From the NCBI GenBank assembly GCA_964344765.1, contig CAYFOM010000006.1, positions 1 through 64,000 on the forward strand: a stretch of DNA of 64,000 nt, written 5' to 3'. The notes under the pieces are model-generated. The model made no database searches. It had not been told where the DNA came from and saw nothing but the letters and a program-made list of their open reading frames with translations. A program made the translations under genes and the position numbers. Below, in pieces: positions 8,901 through 18,933 of this stretch (its first letter is position 1; each line of letters opens with the position of its first letter). This DNA comes from JACNIZ01 sp964344765 (GTDB lineage: Bacteria > Planctomycetota > UBA1135).

Positions 8901-11900
8901 TTAGGGCCAGACCCCGCCTTCAAGGAATAGGATTAAATCGGCTAAGTCTTGTGCTTTCCAGGTGTTAAGGAGTCCCGGCGGCATCGAGATATTGGCGTAT
9001 TGATCCGATTTGATCCACTCCGGCTCAATCACCGCTTGGAGCAGGTCGCGAGTCAGGAAGCGCCGGCCGGATGCGGTGAGGTCGGGTCCAAGGTATCCGC
9101 CTTGTTGGTCAAAGCGGTGACACTGAATGCACAAAGCCTGACGGAAGACGTCGGCGCCGCGGCTGGCGTCGGCTTCCGGCATTTGCGTTTCCACTGCTGC
9201 GAGTGCGTCATTGGTCGTCCACTCGCGGTGGAAGCTGCGCGCCTTAGCAGTATTGGCCGACGCCGCCGCAGCTTCCAATTGCTGATCGCGATGGCGCTCC
9301 AATTCCGGCTGCATCGCCAACCATTCTTCCGACGTCATCCGTTGCTGCGCGTCGCTGGATATGGCGTTCAAAAACCCTTGCAAGGAGGCGCCGCCCTGGA
9401 ACTGCGACGCGTCGTGCAACCAGTAGAAGTAACTCAACCGCAACTCAGGAGTCCAACCGCGTTCCACCAAGCGCAGCAACGTGGCGTAGAACAGTTGATT
9501 TTGCTGATCGGGGTGGGCGTCGATTTGGTCGAGGAAGCGACTAGGTAAGTCGGGCGCTTGTAAGTGAACCAGCAACTCGGCGAGCATTCGGTTGGCAGTC
9601 GGGTCATCAAGCGGGAATTGCGGCGACAGGTATCCGCGAATGGTTTGCCAATTCGCTTGTAGCTCCTCGTTGTCGGCGAATTGATCTTTGCCGCGCAATC
9701 GGATTAGCATCATCGAACGCAAGATCATGCGTTGCAAGTGCGACGGTTGCGCGCGTAACGCAATCATGCCGTCCTTTTGCGCATAGAGTTGCGAGAGGCT
9801 CGGCACCGCTTCTGCAGGACGGGTGCGCAGCCACGCAATGGCTGCCTGCAAGGTTGAGGCGTTGGAGCGACGGATTAAGGGCTTCAGATTCTTCCATTGC
9901 AGCTTGGAAGATGTTGTAAACGCTCGTTCCAATGCCAACCGTGCGGTGGTTTGAATGCGGGTGTCAGCATGGTGCAATCCAAACAACAACTCCGATGGCA
10001 GGTCGGTAGCCGTGGTTTCAGCTGAGGGCTGCCAATCCTCTAATTTGCGGCGGTATTCGAGCAACGGCGGTTGAGCCACTGCCCGCGTTGGCCCGCCGGT
10101 GAGCGAGCTGGGTTCGGCGTGGCGAACGCGGTACAAGCCACTTTGCGTGCCGCGGCCGCCGGTGATGAACCAAAGCCAGCCATCTGGACCGATCTCCAGG
10201 TCGGTTACCGTTAGCCCACGTCCTTCAATGAAGGAGTGCAGTGCGCCGCGATAACTGGCGCCTTCCGCTTGCAGGTCCAGGCTAAGGATGCGGCCCCAAG
10301 CCCAATCGCCAAGCAGCAAAGTGGATTGGTATTGCAGCGGAAAGCGGCTACCTTCCAACAATTCAATGCCGGTCGGCGACGACAAATCGGTGTTGGTCAG
10401 CGCCGGGACCGCGTCGGGGTAATCGGCCATCCATTTTGCGCTGCCGCTGCGCCAACCAAATTCGGCACCAGGAGTCAGGTGCAGCACGCGCGGCGGTCGG
10501 TACCACGGAGTTCCCAAATCCCACTCCATATCGGCGTCGTAAGTAAAGATTTCGCCGTGCTGGCTGATGGCGATGTCGTAGGGATTGCGCATGCCGCCGG
10601 CGATGCGTTCCCATTGAGTGCCGTCGGCGTTGGTTCGCCAAAGCACCGCGGCCGGAGCCATGATGTTGTGGGCGTGGCCACGCGGATCCCAAATGCGCGG
10701 CAGCAGCACGTCTTCCTGCCAGTTCTCAAAAGCGTTGCGCTCTTGGGTTAATGGATTGAAATAGGCTCCAAGCGGCGCTTCGGTGTAGTTGCCGTGGATC
10801 AAATACAGCATGCCGTCCGGCCCGACGCGAATGCCGTGCGCGCCGTGTTCCGACGGTGGTCCATAGCGAGCCAAAAGCGTTTTGAAATCCAACCTGCCAT
10901 CGCCATCCGAGTCGCGCAGTCGATGCAATCCGCCACCGCCATCGGCTTTGCCGGCAACGTTGACGTACAAGGAATCGTGCGCCCATTCCATTCCTTGCGC
11001 ACTGCCGATACTTAGGTCAATCGTTTGCGGCATGACTTGTTGCAGCTCAAAAACCGACGCGGTGTGATTTTGCGAAGCCATCGCGCCGTTCCAATCAAAG
11101 CGCAAAATCCTTCCGCGCTCCGGCGAAACGTAAAGCACGCCGTTATCGCCAAAGGTCATACTCGCCCACGATCCGTCGCCTACCTGCGCCGAATAAATGC
11201 GCTCGCAGATCAACCCATTTGCCATTTCAAAATCACGTGGCGCTGGCGCTACGGATTTGCGGAACACATTGCCCCACGGACCCGATGAAGCACTGACTGG
11301 GCCGTGGGTTCGACCGGTCGGCATCTCATCTGTCAATGGATTCACCGTCGACGGCCATCCCATCGGCGTCGCGCCGACGTATCCGGCGGGAGAGGTCCAT
11401 TCTTTCCAATCATCGGGCTGCTCATCCCAGGTTTTCCAACCTTCCTCGGTGGCGATGGTTTTCGCCACTCCGGATCGGGTAGTCAGGTGGATATAGCCTG
11501 CCGTCGCCGCCGGACCACCTAGGTTTTTGGCTTCCACGGCGACGAGGTTCCAACCGGGTTTAAAGGTCAATTCGCGCGGTAACGGCGTGGGAACTTCCCA
11601 GTTGTCGCCGGCAGCCACCTCGGTGCCGTTGACCCACAGCTTGAAGCTGTTGTCGGTCGTGAATGCGCCATGCTCAAGCCGCGCCGGTTCATCCAGCCAG
11701 AACGAGTGGGCGAAATATCGGACCTCGTTGTCATGAGAGTCTTCGACAGCCCAAATCCACTCGGGCTCCTTCAGCAAAAACGAACTGCCTAATGCGCGGA
11801 AGTTGAAGTCCTTAAATCGCACCTCCATCGGCGGGCCGGCATGAAGCTGCAGCGCGAAGGTGCCGCGCGACTCAGATTGCGCACTGCGATCCACCACATC

Positions 11901-12440
11901 AATCATGCGCGTGCCGTTGATCTCATGGATCAGCCGCGGACCGTCGGCGACGATTCGATAGTAATTCCAATCTTCGTGCAGCACCGCTTTTTGCAGTTCG
12001 GCCGCATCGCCTAATGGCTTCAGCGGGATGTTCACGCTGGTGGCGGTGAGCTCGAAGTGGGAGCCGCGCGTCGCCATGATTCCGCGGCCGTTGGATTCGT
12101 ACAAAATGCCGCTGTAGTTCGGGCCGGCCTCGATGTCCGCCTGATAGCCGGCGACGTCGCCATCGCCGTGTCGCTGCGAGCGGTATTGCACGCCGGAATT
12201 GCCGCCGATAATTTTGTATTCGAAGGTCAGTTCAAAGTTGCTCGCCTCGCCGTCCCAAAACAGATAAGTGCTTTTGTCACAAGGGTTTTCGGGCGTGCTC
12301 TTGCCAACGATATGACCGTCTTGTACCGACCAATATTTGGCGTCGCCGGTCCAGCCATCCAGCGATTTGCCATCAAAAAGCTGGACCTCCATTTGGGCGG
12401 CTAGGGGGGTGAGCGCCAGTAGGGGGAGCAGAAGGGGCAT
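8901..12440 (-). CDS. Secreted DUF1080 / membrane-bound dehydrogenase / PVC cytochrome c fusion
   Basis: The 1179-residue protein has, in order: a signal peptide ending near AQ16; a DUF1080 (3-keto-disaccharide hydrolase-like) lectin fold (about 18-212) beginning LFDGKSLDGW; a galactose-binding-like domain (225-335, KLWVNGTEV); a six-bladed propeller of the PVC membrane-bound dehydrogenase type (about 405-770, GMRNPYDIA, WGLGTPWYR-like segments); a helical region; and a cytochrome c-like tail with heme motif CIQCH (1104-1108), GPDLTASGRR and a possible axial Met in NISMPPGLL (M1153). The family is abundant in Planctomycetota and is thought to oxidise sugars at the cell surface. The heme tail is about 45 residues shorter than usual between IEPEWIKSDQY and SMPPGLL. 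It is divergent from the deiminase gene at 12558. Confidence 0.85.
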   Translation of the reverse strand: MPLLLPLLALTPLAAQMEVQLFDGKSLDGWTGDAKYWSVQDGHIVGKSTPENPCDKSTYLFWDGEASNFELTFEYKIIGGNSGVQYRSQRHGDGDVAGYQADIEAGPNYSGILYESNGRGIMATRGSHFELTATSVNIPLKPLGDAAELQKAVLHEDWNYYRIVADGPRLIHEINGTRMIDVVDRSAQSESRGTFALQLHAGPPMEVRFKDFNFRALGSSFLLKEPEWIWAVEDSHDNEVRYFAHSFWLDEPARLEHGAFTTDNSFKLWVNGTEVAAGDNWEVPTPLPRELTFKPGWNLVAVEAKNLGGPAATAGYIHLTTRSGVAKTIATEEGWKTWDEQPDDWKEWTSPAGYVGATPMGWPSTVNPLTDEMPTGRTHGPVSASSGPWGNVFRKSVAPAPRDFEMANGLICERIYSAQVGDGSWASMTFGDNGVLYVSPERGRILRFDWNGAMASQNHTASVFELQQVMPQTIDLSIGSAQGMEWAHDSLYVNVAGKADGGGGLHRLRDSDGDGRLDFKTLLARYGPPSEHGAHGIRVGPDGMLYLIHGNYTEAPLGAYFNPLTQERNAFENWQEDVLLPRIWDPRGHAHNIMAPAAVLWRTNADGTQWERIAGGMRNPYDIAISQHGEIFTYDADMEWDLGTPWYRPPRVLHLTPGAEFGWRSGSAKWMADYPDAVPALTNTDLSSPTGIELLEGSRFPLQYQSTLLLGDWAWGRILSLDLQAEGASYRGALHSFIEGRGLTVTDLEIGPDGWLWFITGGRGTQSGLYRVRHAEPSSLTGGPTRAVAQPPLLEYRRKLEDWQPSAETTATDLPSELLFGLHHADTRIQTTARLALERAFTTSSKLQWKNLKPLIRRSNASTLQAAIAWLRTRPAEAVPSLSQLYAQKDGMIALRAQPSHLQRMILRSMMLIRLRGKDQFADNEELQANWQTIRGYLSPQFPLDDPTANRMLAELLVHLQAPDLPSRFLDQIDAHPDQQNQLFYATLLRLVERGWTPELRLSYFYWLHDASQFQGGASLQGFLNAISSDAQQRMTSEEWLAMQPELERHRDQQLEAAAASANTAKARSFHREWTTNDALAAVETQMPEADASRGADVFRQALCIQCHRFDQQGGYLGPDLTASGRRFLTRDLLQAVIEPEWIKSDQYANISMPPGLLNTWKAQDLADLILFLEGGVWP

Positions 12441-12557
12441 GCCTCCAGCCTATCCATTTATCTCTGAATCCTTAATCTTCGGTAACAATTATCGGGGAAG
12501 ATGGGGAACTGCTGGTGCTGCGGCAACGTCCGTTTAGCTAGACCCAGTCCATCCCCG

Positions 12558-14408
12558 ATGAAACTGCATTCCCTCCGTTCCCATGCCGCGCTGGCTTTTC
12601 CGGCGGCGGTACTCGGCCTGACTTCGCTGCTTGCCACTTCGGCAGCGGCGCAGCAGCAATACCCCGAAGGTTCAAAAATCCCGCGTTCGATGACCGACGA
12701 AGAGGCCGCTTGGGTGGCGGCCAATCCGTTGAGCAACAAGCACCGCGCGACGGCGCCGCCGGAAGGCACGATTTGGTGCCCGCCGGAGTACGCGCCGATG
12801 GATGGAATCATGATGGCCTGGGAAGGCGGCGGTTCGTTCACCACGGTGCTGACCGACATGGCCAAGGAAATCACCACCGTCGGCAATGCCGATGTGCACG
12901 TGATGGTGGATAGCACCAGTGAACGCTCGTCGGCGCAGACCAAGTTGAGTAACGGTGGCGTCGATATGAATCGCGTGGTTTTCCATGTGGTCAGCACCGA
13001 CACCATTTGGATTCGTGATTATGGCCCGCGTTATATCTATCAAGGTGATGTGCGTTCGATCGTCGACCACACCTACAACCGGCCCCGGCCCAATGACAAC
13101 AAGCAGCCGACGTACTTTGCCGGCGCGATGGGCCACGAGCGTTATGAAATTCCGCTGACCCATGGCGGCGGCAATTTTCATTTGAATGGTTTGGATGTCG
13201 GCTTTACGACGCGGTTGATTAATAACGAAAACAATCACCTGACCGAACAGGACATTCACGATTTGTGGATGGACTATCAGAATCTAGATACCCAGTTCTA
13301 TACGCCGCTGCCGTCGAACGTGGATTCGACCCAACACATTGATATGTGGATGCAGGTGATTAGCGATACCGAGGTCATCGTCAGCGATTGGCCGGCGCAG
13401 TCGGGTTCGACGCAGGACAATCGTTGCGACAACGCCGCTGCGTCGCTGCAAGCGGATGGATACACCGTTTACCGCACGCCGGCGCGTTTGCATAACGGCA
13501 CGCATTACACCTACACCAACGTGGTGATGTGCAACGACATCGTGCTGATTCCGCGATTCAGTAACGGCACAATCACCCAGTACAACAGTCAGGCGCTGGC
13601 TGCGTGGCAAGCGGCAATGCCGAACAAAACCATCATTCAGATTGATGCCCAGGCAGTTGTCACCTCTGCCGGCGTTTTGCACTGCATCGTCATGCACTTG
13701 CCGGCGCACGTCGGCGGGGTCAATCCAACTGCATTAATGCTGACTCCAAATGGCGGTGAAAGCTTCGGCGCCGGTGATCAAGTTGAAGTCAAGTGGCTCT
13801 CCGACGACGACGAAGGTGCGGTTTCCACCGAACTCCAACTTTCCACCGATGGCGGCAACACCTGGCCGACCACCATCGCCAGCGGTCTGCCCGCTGCCGG
13901 GACTTACAACTGGACCGTTCCCAGCCTGACCACCAGCAGCGCTCGCTTGCGCGTCATCATCAGCGACGGCTCCGGCAACACCGGCGACGACGCCAGTGAC
14001 GCCGACTTCAGCATCGGCGGTGCATCCGCCGGACTATTCCCATACGGAACCGGTAAAGCCGGAACCCTTGGTATTCCCGTTTTGTCGTCTCAAACTCTGC
14101 CGGTCCTAGGCAGCAACGTCACTCTCGACGTCGATGACGCTCTACCCAACGGCACCGCCAAACTGATCCGCGGCTTCGACACCGACTCGATGCCCTTCGA
14201 CTTCGCTGTAGTCCTCGTCGACTACGACACCGTCTACGATCTCCCGATCGACGGCACCGGCCACGCCGAATTCAGCGGTACCGTCCCCAGCTCCAGCGGA
14301 CTCGCTGGCCTCAGCCTCTACTGGCAAGCATGGATCCCCAACGATCCCGCCGCATTCGGCGCTGGTTGGTCCTGCAGTAACGGCCTAGAAACCCGTCTCG
14401 GGTATTAG
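12558..14408 (+). CDS. Secreted agmatine-deiminase / peptidylarginine-deiminase-like enzyme
   Basis: The 616-residue protein has a signal peptide (about 1-32), a guanidino-group modifying pentein domain (about 65-385), an Ig-like domain (about 393-485, TPNGGESFGAGDQV) and a C-terminal beta domain (about 490-616) seen in several secreted proteins of this type of genome. Catalytic positions are in place: WIRDYGP (D154), GGGNFH (203-208), HIDMW (H260, D262) and the nucleophile in SAGVLHCIVMHLP (C376). Cytoplasmic agmatine deiminases lack a signal peptide and the extra domains. The Porphyromonas peptidylarginine deiminase PPAD also joins this catalytic fold to an Ig-like domain, so protein citrullination outside the cell is a reasonable guess, with agmatine as alternative. 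Start ATG 12558 is chosen because it opens directly into the signal peptide. Confidence 0.85.
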   Translation: MKLHSLRSHAALAFPAAVLGLTSLLATSAAAQQQYPEGSKIPRSMTDEEAAWVAANPLSNKHRATAPPEGTIWCPPEYAPMDGIMMAWEGGGSFTTVLTDMAKEITTVGNADVHVMVDSTSERSSAQTKLSNGGVDMNRVVFHVVSTDTIWIRDYGPRYIYQGDVRSIVDHTYNRPRPNDNKQPTYFAGAMGHERYEIPLTHGGGNFHLNGLDVGFTTRLINNENNHLTEQDIHDLWMDYQNLDTQFYTPLPSNVDSTQHIDMWMQVISDTEVIVSDWPAQSGSTQDNRCDNAAASLQADGYTVYRTPARLHNGTHYTYTNVVMCNDIVLIPRFSNGTITQYNSQALAAWQAAMPNKTIIQIDAQAVVTSAGVLHCIVMHLPAHVGGVNPTALMLTPNGGESFGAGDQVEVKWLSDDDEGAVSTELQLSTDGGNTWPTTIASGLPAAGTYNWTVPSLTTSSARLRVIISDGSGNTGDDASDADFSIGGASAGLFPYGTGKAGTLGIPVLSSQTLPVLGSNVTLDVDDALPNGTAKLIRGFDTDSMPFDFAVVLVDYDTVYDLPIDGTGHAEFSGTVPSSSGLAGLSLYWQAWIPNDPAAFGAGWSCSNGLETRLGY

Positions 14409-14424
14409 GTGACTGTGGTTCCTG

Positions 14425-14510
14425 CCGCCGTTTCGGCGGGTTGGCCCCGGCTGCTTAGAAGTCCCGCAGCGGGACTAATGCGCACCGAAACCAACCCGCC
14501 GAAACGGCGG
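14425..14510. terminator. Nested long hairpin between convergent genes
   Basis: A perfect 20-base inverted repeat (14425-14444 with 14491-14510, starting CCGCCGTTTCGG) encloses a second hairpin with arms AGTCCCGC (14460-14467) and GCGGGACT (14469-14476). It lies 16 bases after the stop of the deiminase gene and 28 bases from the stop of the opposite HEAT-repeat gene, so a two-way terminator or mRNA 3-prime stabiliser is likely. There is no T-run. Confidence 0.65.
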
Positions 14511-14538
14511 GACCATCCATCCTACATTTAGGGATGGA

Positions 14539-16257
14539 TTAGAGACGTTCCAGGATCCCTTCCGGACCGGTGAGATCCTGGGGGAGGTTCCAGGTGTTGA
14601 GGTCGGAAGCGAAACGTCCGCGGAGTTGTTCTTGGACGTCACTGCCAAAGATGCCGAGCGTGTTGCAGGCTTCTCGCGCGACCCACGGGTTGGTGTCGGG
14701 GTCGAGCAGGACCTGAGTTAAGGCGAGCTGCGCTTTTTCGTCGGGGAAGTTTCGTAGCGCGTAAGCGGCGGAGACTTGGGCGGGCATTCCGCCGCCGGCT
14801 TCGCCGAGTAGAACCGGGATCAGGTGATCGATGGAGCCGGTGCCGCCCAACATGGCTAAGGCTTCGGCGGATGCTTTGACCAAAACCGACGGTGCGTTGC
14901 CGCCGGTAACCAGAGTGAGGAAGTCGTTGCGGCAAGAAGTTTCGCCCAGCATTCCAAGTGCGGTACACAAGTGTGCTTGCAACTCGGTTTGATGGGTTTC
15001 GTGCAGCAGCGAGTGCAGCGGTTCGGACGCGGTTTTGAATTCCATCAGCGCCAATGCGATGGCGTATGCCGAACGGTTTGACGGACTCTTTTCTTGCTGG
15101 AAAGCCTCCAATACCGCCATGCCGACGGGTGCGGCAAATTGCGAATGGCCGATTGCACGACCGCGCGCGCTCATCACGCCCAGGCTCATTGCCGACCATG
15201 CCGAAGCTTCTTTACCGCCTTTGCGCAGTTGTTTGAGCAGGAACGGCAAGATTTCTTTTTCTACCAAAGGCGCCGACGGACCGGAGCGTCCGCCGATGTA
15301 CGCCATCGCCATCAACGCGTGATTGCGCAAGTTTTGATTGCGATCGTTTTTGATCAAGCGCTTTAAGCCATCCAAAATCTCGTCGGCGTGGGTGCCGTCG
15401 GCTTCGGCCATCAGGCCGATGGCTTGAATCGCGGAAAGACGCATCACCGAATCGGTGCGCTTGTTTTGGAACAGATGCCAGCACTTCAGCAGCGCTTCTT
15501 GCTTGGTCGGGTCGACGCTTGGCGTATCTTCCAAAAACTTGGCAATGGCAACCGGCAATTGAATGCGCACCGATTGCGGACGACTTTCTTCGCGCAGCAA
15601 CTCGCTCAACTTTCCGGCCAGTTCGGTGGCATTGCGCGGTCGTGTCATCGGCAGCGCAGTGACGACGGCACGTTGCACCGCGGCGGGGGCGTCGGCTTCG
15701 AGGATGAGGTAATCCGTTAAGCGCTCGGCAATCATGCTGTTCAACATGCTGCGTTCGCGTTGGCCGGCGAACGAACCCAGCGCATAAGCGGCTTGCTGGC
15801 GCATGTAGTCGGGGATAGTGCTTTCAACCAACAGCTTGCGACCGGTCGGCGTGTCTTTGAGGATATGAAAGAGTTGCTCAAAAGCTTGCGGCGTGCGGCT
15901 CATTCCCAGACTGAGCACCGCTTGCGAAGAAATCAGCGTGCGCGCGTGCAGCTGCTGTTTCCAATATTCCGCAGGCACCGTTGCGCCGCAGCGTGCCAGC
16001 GCGTCTAGCCCGGCGGGCGAAACAGCCGAGTGCCCGCTGTGGACCGCGGCGAGCAATGCCACCAGAGTTTCTTTGTGATCGATCGGACTTTTCATCGTTC
16101 CGATGGGCGCCGAAGCATCGCCGGCTTCAATGTCATCGGTGAAGCTGACCGCCGGGTTATCTAAGTAGCGGCGCAAATATTGATCGCGATTCAAGTACCA
16201 CCAAAGTTCCCAGGAGGCGGGCGCAGTTTCAAAGCGTATGGCCGACGGCGGCGTCAC
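14539..16257 (-). CDS. HEAT-repeat protein, cut off from its signal peptide
   Basis: The remaining reading frame gives 572 residues of helical repeats with the HEAT/PBS-lyase look: pairs of alpha helices with recurring A..AL..LG and AL..M..IG patterns. Such proteins act as binding scaffolds. The first usable start is a GTG at 16257 (MTPPSAIRF). Upstream, the same frame continues through a proline-rich linker (PADPATPASPATPAKP) and a glycine-rich stretch to a TGA at 16450-16452, and beyond that to a signal peptide starting at 16572. The original gene was therefore probably a 678-residue secreted protein and is interrupted by one nonsense codon. If translated from the GTG it would lack an export signal. 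A base-call error would restore the full gene. Confidence 0.7.
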   Translation of the reverse strand: MTPPSAIRFETAPASWELWWYLNRDQYLRRYLDNPAVSFTDDIEAGDASAPIGTMKSPIDHKETLVALLAAVHSGHSAVSPAGLDALARCGATVPAEYWKQQLHARTLISSQAVLSLGMSRTPQAFEQLFHILKDTPTGRKLLVESTIPDYMRQQAAYALGSFAGQRERSMLNSMIAERLTDYLILEADAPAAVQRAVVTALPMTRPRNATELAGKLSELLREESRPQSVRIQLPVAIAKFLEDTPSVDPTKQEALLKCWHLFQNKRTDSVMRLSAIQAIGLMAEADGTHADEILDGLKRLIKNDRNQNLRNHALMAMAYIGGRSGPSAPLVEKEILPFLLKQLRKGGKEASAWSAMSLGVMSARGRAIGHSQFAAPVGMAVLEAFQQEKSPSNRSAYAIALALMEFKTASEPLHSLLHETHQTELQAHLCTALGMLGETSCRNDFLTLVTGGNAPSVLVKASAEALAMLGGTGSIDHLIPVLLGEAGGGMPAQVSAAYALRNFPDEKAQLALTQVLLDPDTNPWVAREACNTLGIFGSDVQEQLRGRFASDLNTWNLPQDLTGPEGILERL

Positions 16258-16449
16258 CGCAAAGCGCTTAGGCGCAGGTTGATCCGGCTTGGCAGGAGTT
16301 GCCGGACTGGCCGGAGTCGCTGGGTCGGCCGGAGTGGACGGCGACGTCGGGAAGGCGTCCTTCGGGCCTTCGTACTCCGGAGGAACGCGCGGAAGTCCTC
16401 TGCCTGGATCTGGTTCGGGGTCAACAACGATGACCCCACCGCCGCCACC

Positions 16450-16572
16450 TCAGTGGCCGCCGCCCCCGCCGCCGCCGCCGTTGTTCCATCCGGCGTTTTG
16501 AGCAGAGGCAGGCGCTGCCGCGGTTAAGCCGAGCAGCAGCGTGAATGGGTAGACGAGGGAACGTAATTGCAT
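16450..16572 (-). pseudogene. Severed signal-peptide start of the HEAT-repeat gene
   Basis: ATG at 16572 opens a 40-codon frame: MQLRSLVYPFTLLLGLTAAA, then an APASAQ cleavage site, NAGWNN and eight glycines and a histidine, ended by TGA at 16450-16452. The codon after the stop resumes with five glycines and runs in frame into the HEAT gene. A TGG to TGA change (Trp between two glycine runs) would explain this. Confidence 0.7.
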
Positions 16573-16741
16573 GAGAAACCGGGCTGGTCTGGGGGTAGCT
16601 CCAGATTGCAACTCTTATGCCACCATCATGGTCCAGGTTGCCAATATTCTCAACTGGTGCTTTTTCGCACTGCTGGAAGGCGAATTGCGCCGCCCTGAAC
16701 TGGCACGGGCTTTGCATGGTCAGAGCTAGCCCTCCCCGGCC

Positions 16742-18916
16742 ATGCTAATTATCGCGCTCCCAATATCCCTCACGCTTGCGGCGGTGGCCGCAAATCCCAT
16801 CCAAAGTCAAGAACCGGTGGGGGGATGGTATCGACCGAATTGGGACCTGCACACGTCGACGCAACTGCTTCCGCAGTTGATCACCGATTGCACAGGGGAT
16901 GGAGTGGAAGACTTATTGCTCCGTTACGAAGAAGAAGTCGGGCCTTTAACCATCCGCGATGGCGCAACGGGAAAGGAGTGGTACCGCTCCGGCCATGATC
17001 GCGATGCGAACATGTATTGGCAGGTGCAGGATTTGGATGGCGACGGCGTTGCTGATTTATTCATGCGCGAGCCGGAGTATTGGGGCACCAATCACAAAAA
17101 CGGACGCATCCAAGTGGTGCAAGGCGGAAGCGCGGCATTGATGTGGGAAGTTGTCGGAAGCGACGTGCGTGAAACCATTGGGCGCCGCGTGCTGCTGATG
17201 GACCTGACTGGCGACGGCGTTGACGATGTGGTGGCGTTTAAACACAATCAATACGTGCGAGGTTATTCCGGTAAAAGCGGCGCATTGTTGTGGGAGCACG
17301 AATATGAATGCGGGCGCTGGGGAGACATCGGCCCCGACCTGAACCAGGATCAACTTGCAGATATCGTGATCTGTGGACCTGGGAAGATTTCGGTGATCGA
17401 CAGTGTTGATGGCAGGTTCATTTGGCAGTCGCGATTCAATTTCCCATTTCCTTTCGCCGAGGCTGGCAGCCATAGTCAATTCCTGTTCAGCGACTCAAAT
17501 GGGGATGGAATATCTGATGTGATTCTTATCGATCATAATTTTGATGTCAATCCAAGGGGGATGAATGGTGCAATGATGTGTGTAGATGGCATCGACGGCA
17601 CTCTTCTTTGGGCTTACGAAGGCTCGAATGACCAAGAGTTGTATCACGCACAAGTCCACCTTCACGACGCGACTGCCGATGGCTTAAATGACCTTCTATT
17701 ACTCGGTGAATATCACCAAGTATTGGTCGATGGCGCGAATGGAAACCGAGTTTGGGTGAATCATCGCCGTCCTGCCAGCGATGATCAGTTCTTTGAAGTC
17801 GTGGACTTGACCGGCGACGGCATTCCGGACATGGTCGGCAACGTTCATGCCGAAAACCCCGCGCTTGTTGCAGTCGATGGCCAAACCGGTCAATTGCTTT
17901 GGCGGTTGGAACAAGTAGCGCATGAGCTCACCCCTGTCGAATTCGACGGTCAACCCGGCTGTGAGTTAATTGTCGCCAACCCGCGGGCTCGATCCTATAC
18001 GGGCGAGGTGCTGGCCCTTCGCGGCAGCGATGGCGGAACCCTTTGGCAACATTCCGGTGAGTATTCACGCGAGCAATTAGGTTGGTTATGCGATGTGATC
18101 CCGCCGTCCGGCATGCAGCCTGGACAGGTATTGGCGCGTACCTATGGAAACCAAGATGAGGGGGATTGGGCCATAAGTTATGAATTGACTACTGGAGCCG
18201 AGCAATGGCGAACGCGCATTAATAAGGATCCGTGGAATTCAAGTTATCCGGCGTGGGCCGTAGTGGATTGCAACGGGGACGGGGTTATGGAGCTGCTGGA
18301 TTTTCACAAGTACCCGCGAGGTGGGTTTACTTGCATGAATACTCAAAATGGCTCCATTGTCAATTTCGCGAATACGCGCTATCAGAACCTCAACTACTTG
18401 GGAACTACTGCCGATTGCTCCGGCAACCATACTCGCGAAGTGGTTCTCTACTACGGAAGTCAGTCGTGGGAAGACTTCCATGCATGGTCGCTAGATTCGA
18501 TGGAGGATCGCTACACCACCGGATTGCACCTTTCCTCATCCACTCTTTCTGTTCGGGCTGGCGGCAACATCTCAATGCTGGTGGAAATGCCGCCAGCACT
18601 CGGCGGGCGGAATTACCAACTCCTTTCGTCCTACTCGGGGATAGGACCCACAGCCATTGATTGGGTCGAAATCCCGCTAACGCCTGATTACTTGTTTACG
18701 CGCACGCTCAACGCCCGCTATCCATCCGCTGGGCTTGTTCATCCGCAAGGCGTGCTCGATTCTCATGCTCGCGCACGCATAGGCATTCAAACGAATCCTG
18801 GCCAATTACGTGCCGCCCTCATTGGTAGAAACTTTTACTTCGCGGTTTTGGTTTCTACTCAATTAGGTTCGCCCCAGTTCTGCTCCGGAGTCGAACAAAT
18901 CCTCTTCACGCCCTAG
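16742..18916 (+). CDS. Secreted FG-GAP/VCBS repeat protein, copy 1 of 3
   Basis: The 724-residue product has a signal peptide (about 1-23) and then a run of FG-GAP/VCBS blades. Each blade carries a calcium-binding loop of the D.[DT]GDG..D type, for example DLDGDGVADLF, DLTGDGVDDVV and DLTGDGIPDMV, followed by a W- or G-rich strand (GATGKEWYRSG, GANGNRVWVNH). The layout is that of a seven- or eight-bladed beta-propeller as in integrin alpha. The last 120 residues form a separate beta domain shared with the next two genes (TPDYLFTRTLNARYPSAG). Such proteins bind ligands or surfaces, they are not enzymes by any motif I see. It is first of three tandem paralogues, 17 bases before copy 2. Confidence 0.85.
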   Translation: MLIIALPISLTLAAVAANPIQSQEPVGGWYRPNWDLHTSTQLLPQLITDCTGDGVEDLLLRYEEEVGPLTIRDGATGKEWYRSGHDRDANMYWQVQDLDGDGVADLFMREPEYWGTNHKNGRIQVVQGGSAALMWEVVGSDVRETIGRRVLLMDLTGDGVDDVVAFKHNQYVRGYSGKSGALLWEHEYECGRWGDIGPDLNQDQLADIVICGPGKISVIDSVDGRFIWQSRFNFPFPFAEAGSHSQFLFSDSNGDGISDVILIDHNFDVNPRGMNGAMMCVDGIDGTLLWAYEGSNDQELYHAQVHLHDATADGLNDLLLLGEYHQVLVDGANGNRVWVNHRRPASDDQFFEVVDLTGDGIPDMVGNVHAENPALVAVDGQTGQLLWRLEQVAHELTPVEFDGQPGCELIVANPRARSYTGEVLALRGSDGGTLWQHSGEYSREQLGWLCDVIPPSGMQPGQVLARTYGNQDEGDWAISYELTTGAEQWRTRINKDPWNSSYPAWAVVDCNGDGVMELLDFHKYPRGGFTCMNTQNGSIVNFANTRYQNLNYLGTTADCSGNHTREVVLYYGSQSWEDFHAWSLDSMEDRYTTGLHLSSSTLSVRAGGNISMLVEMPPALGGRNYQLLSSYSGIGPTAIDWVEIPLTPDYLFTRTLNARYPSAGLVHPQGVLDSHARARIGIQTNPGQLRAALIGRNFYFAVLVSTQLGSPQFCSGVEQILFTP

Positions 18917-18933
18917 TCCTTTTCTACGCTCCA

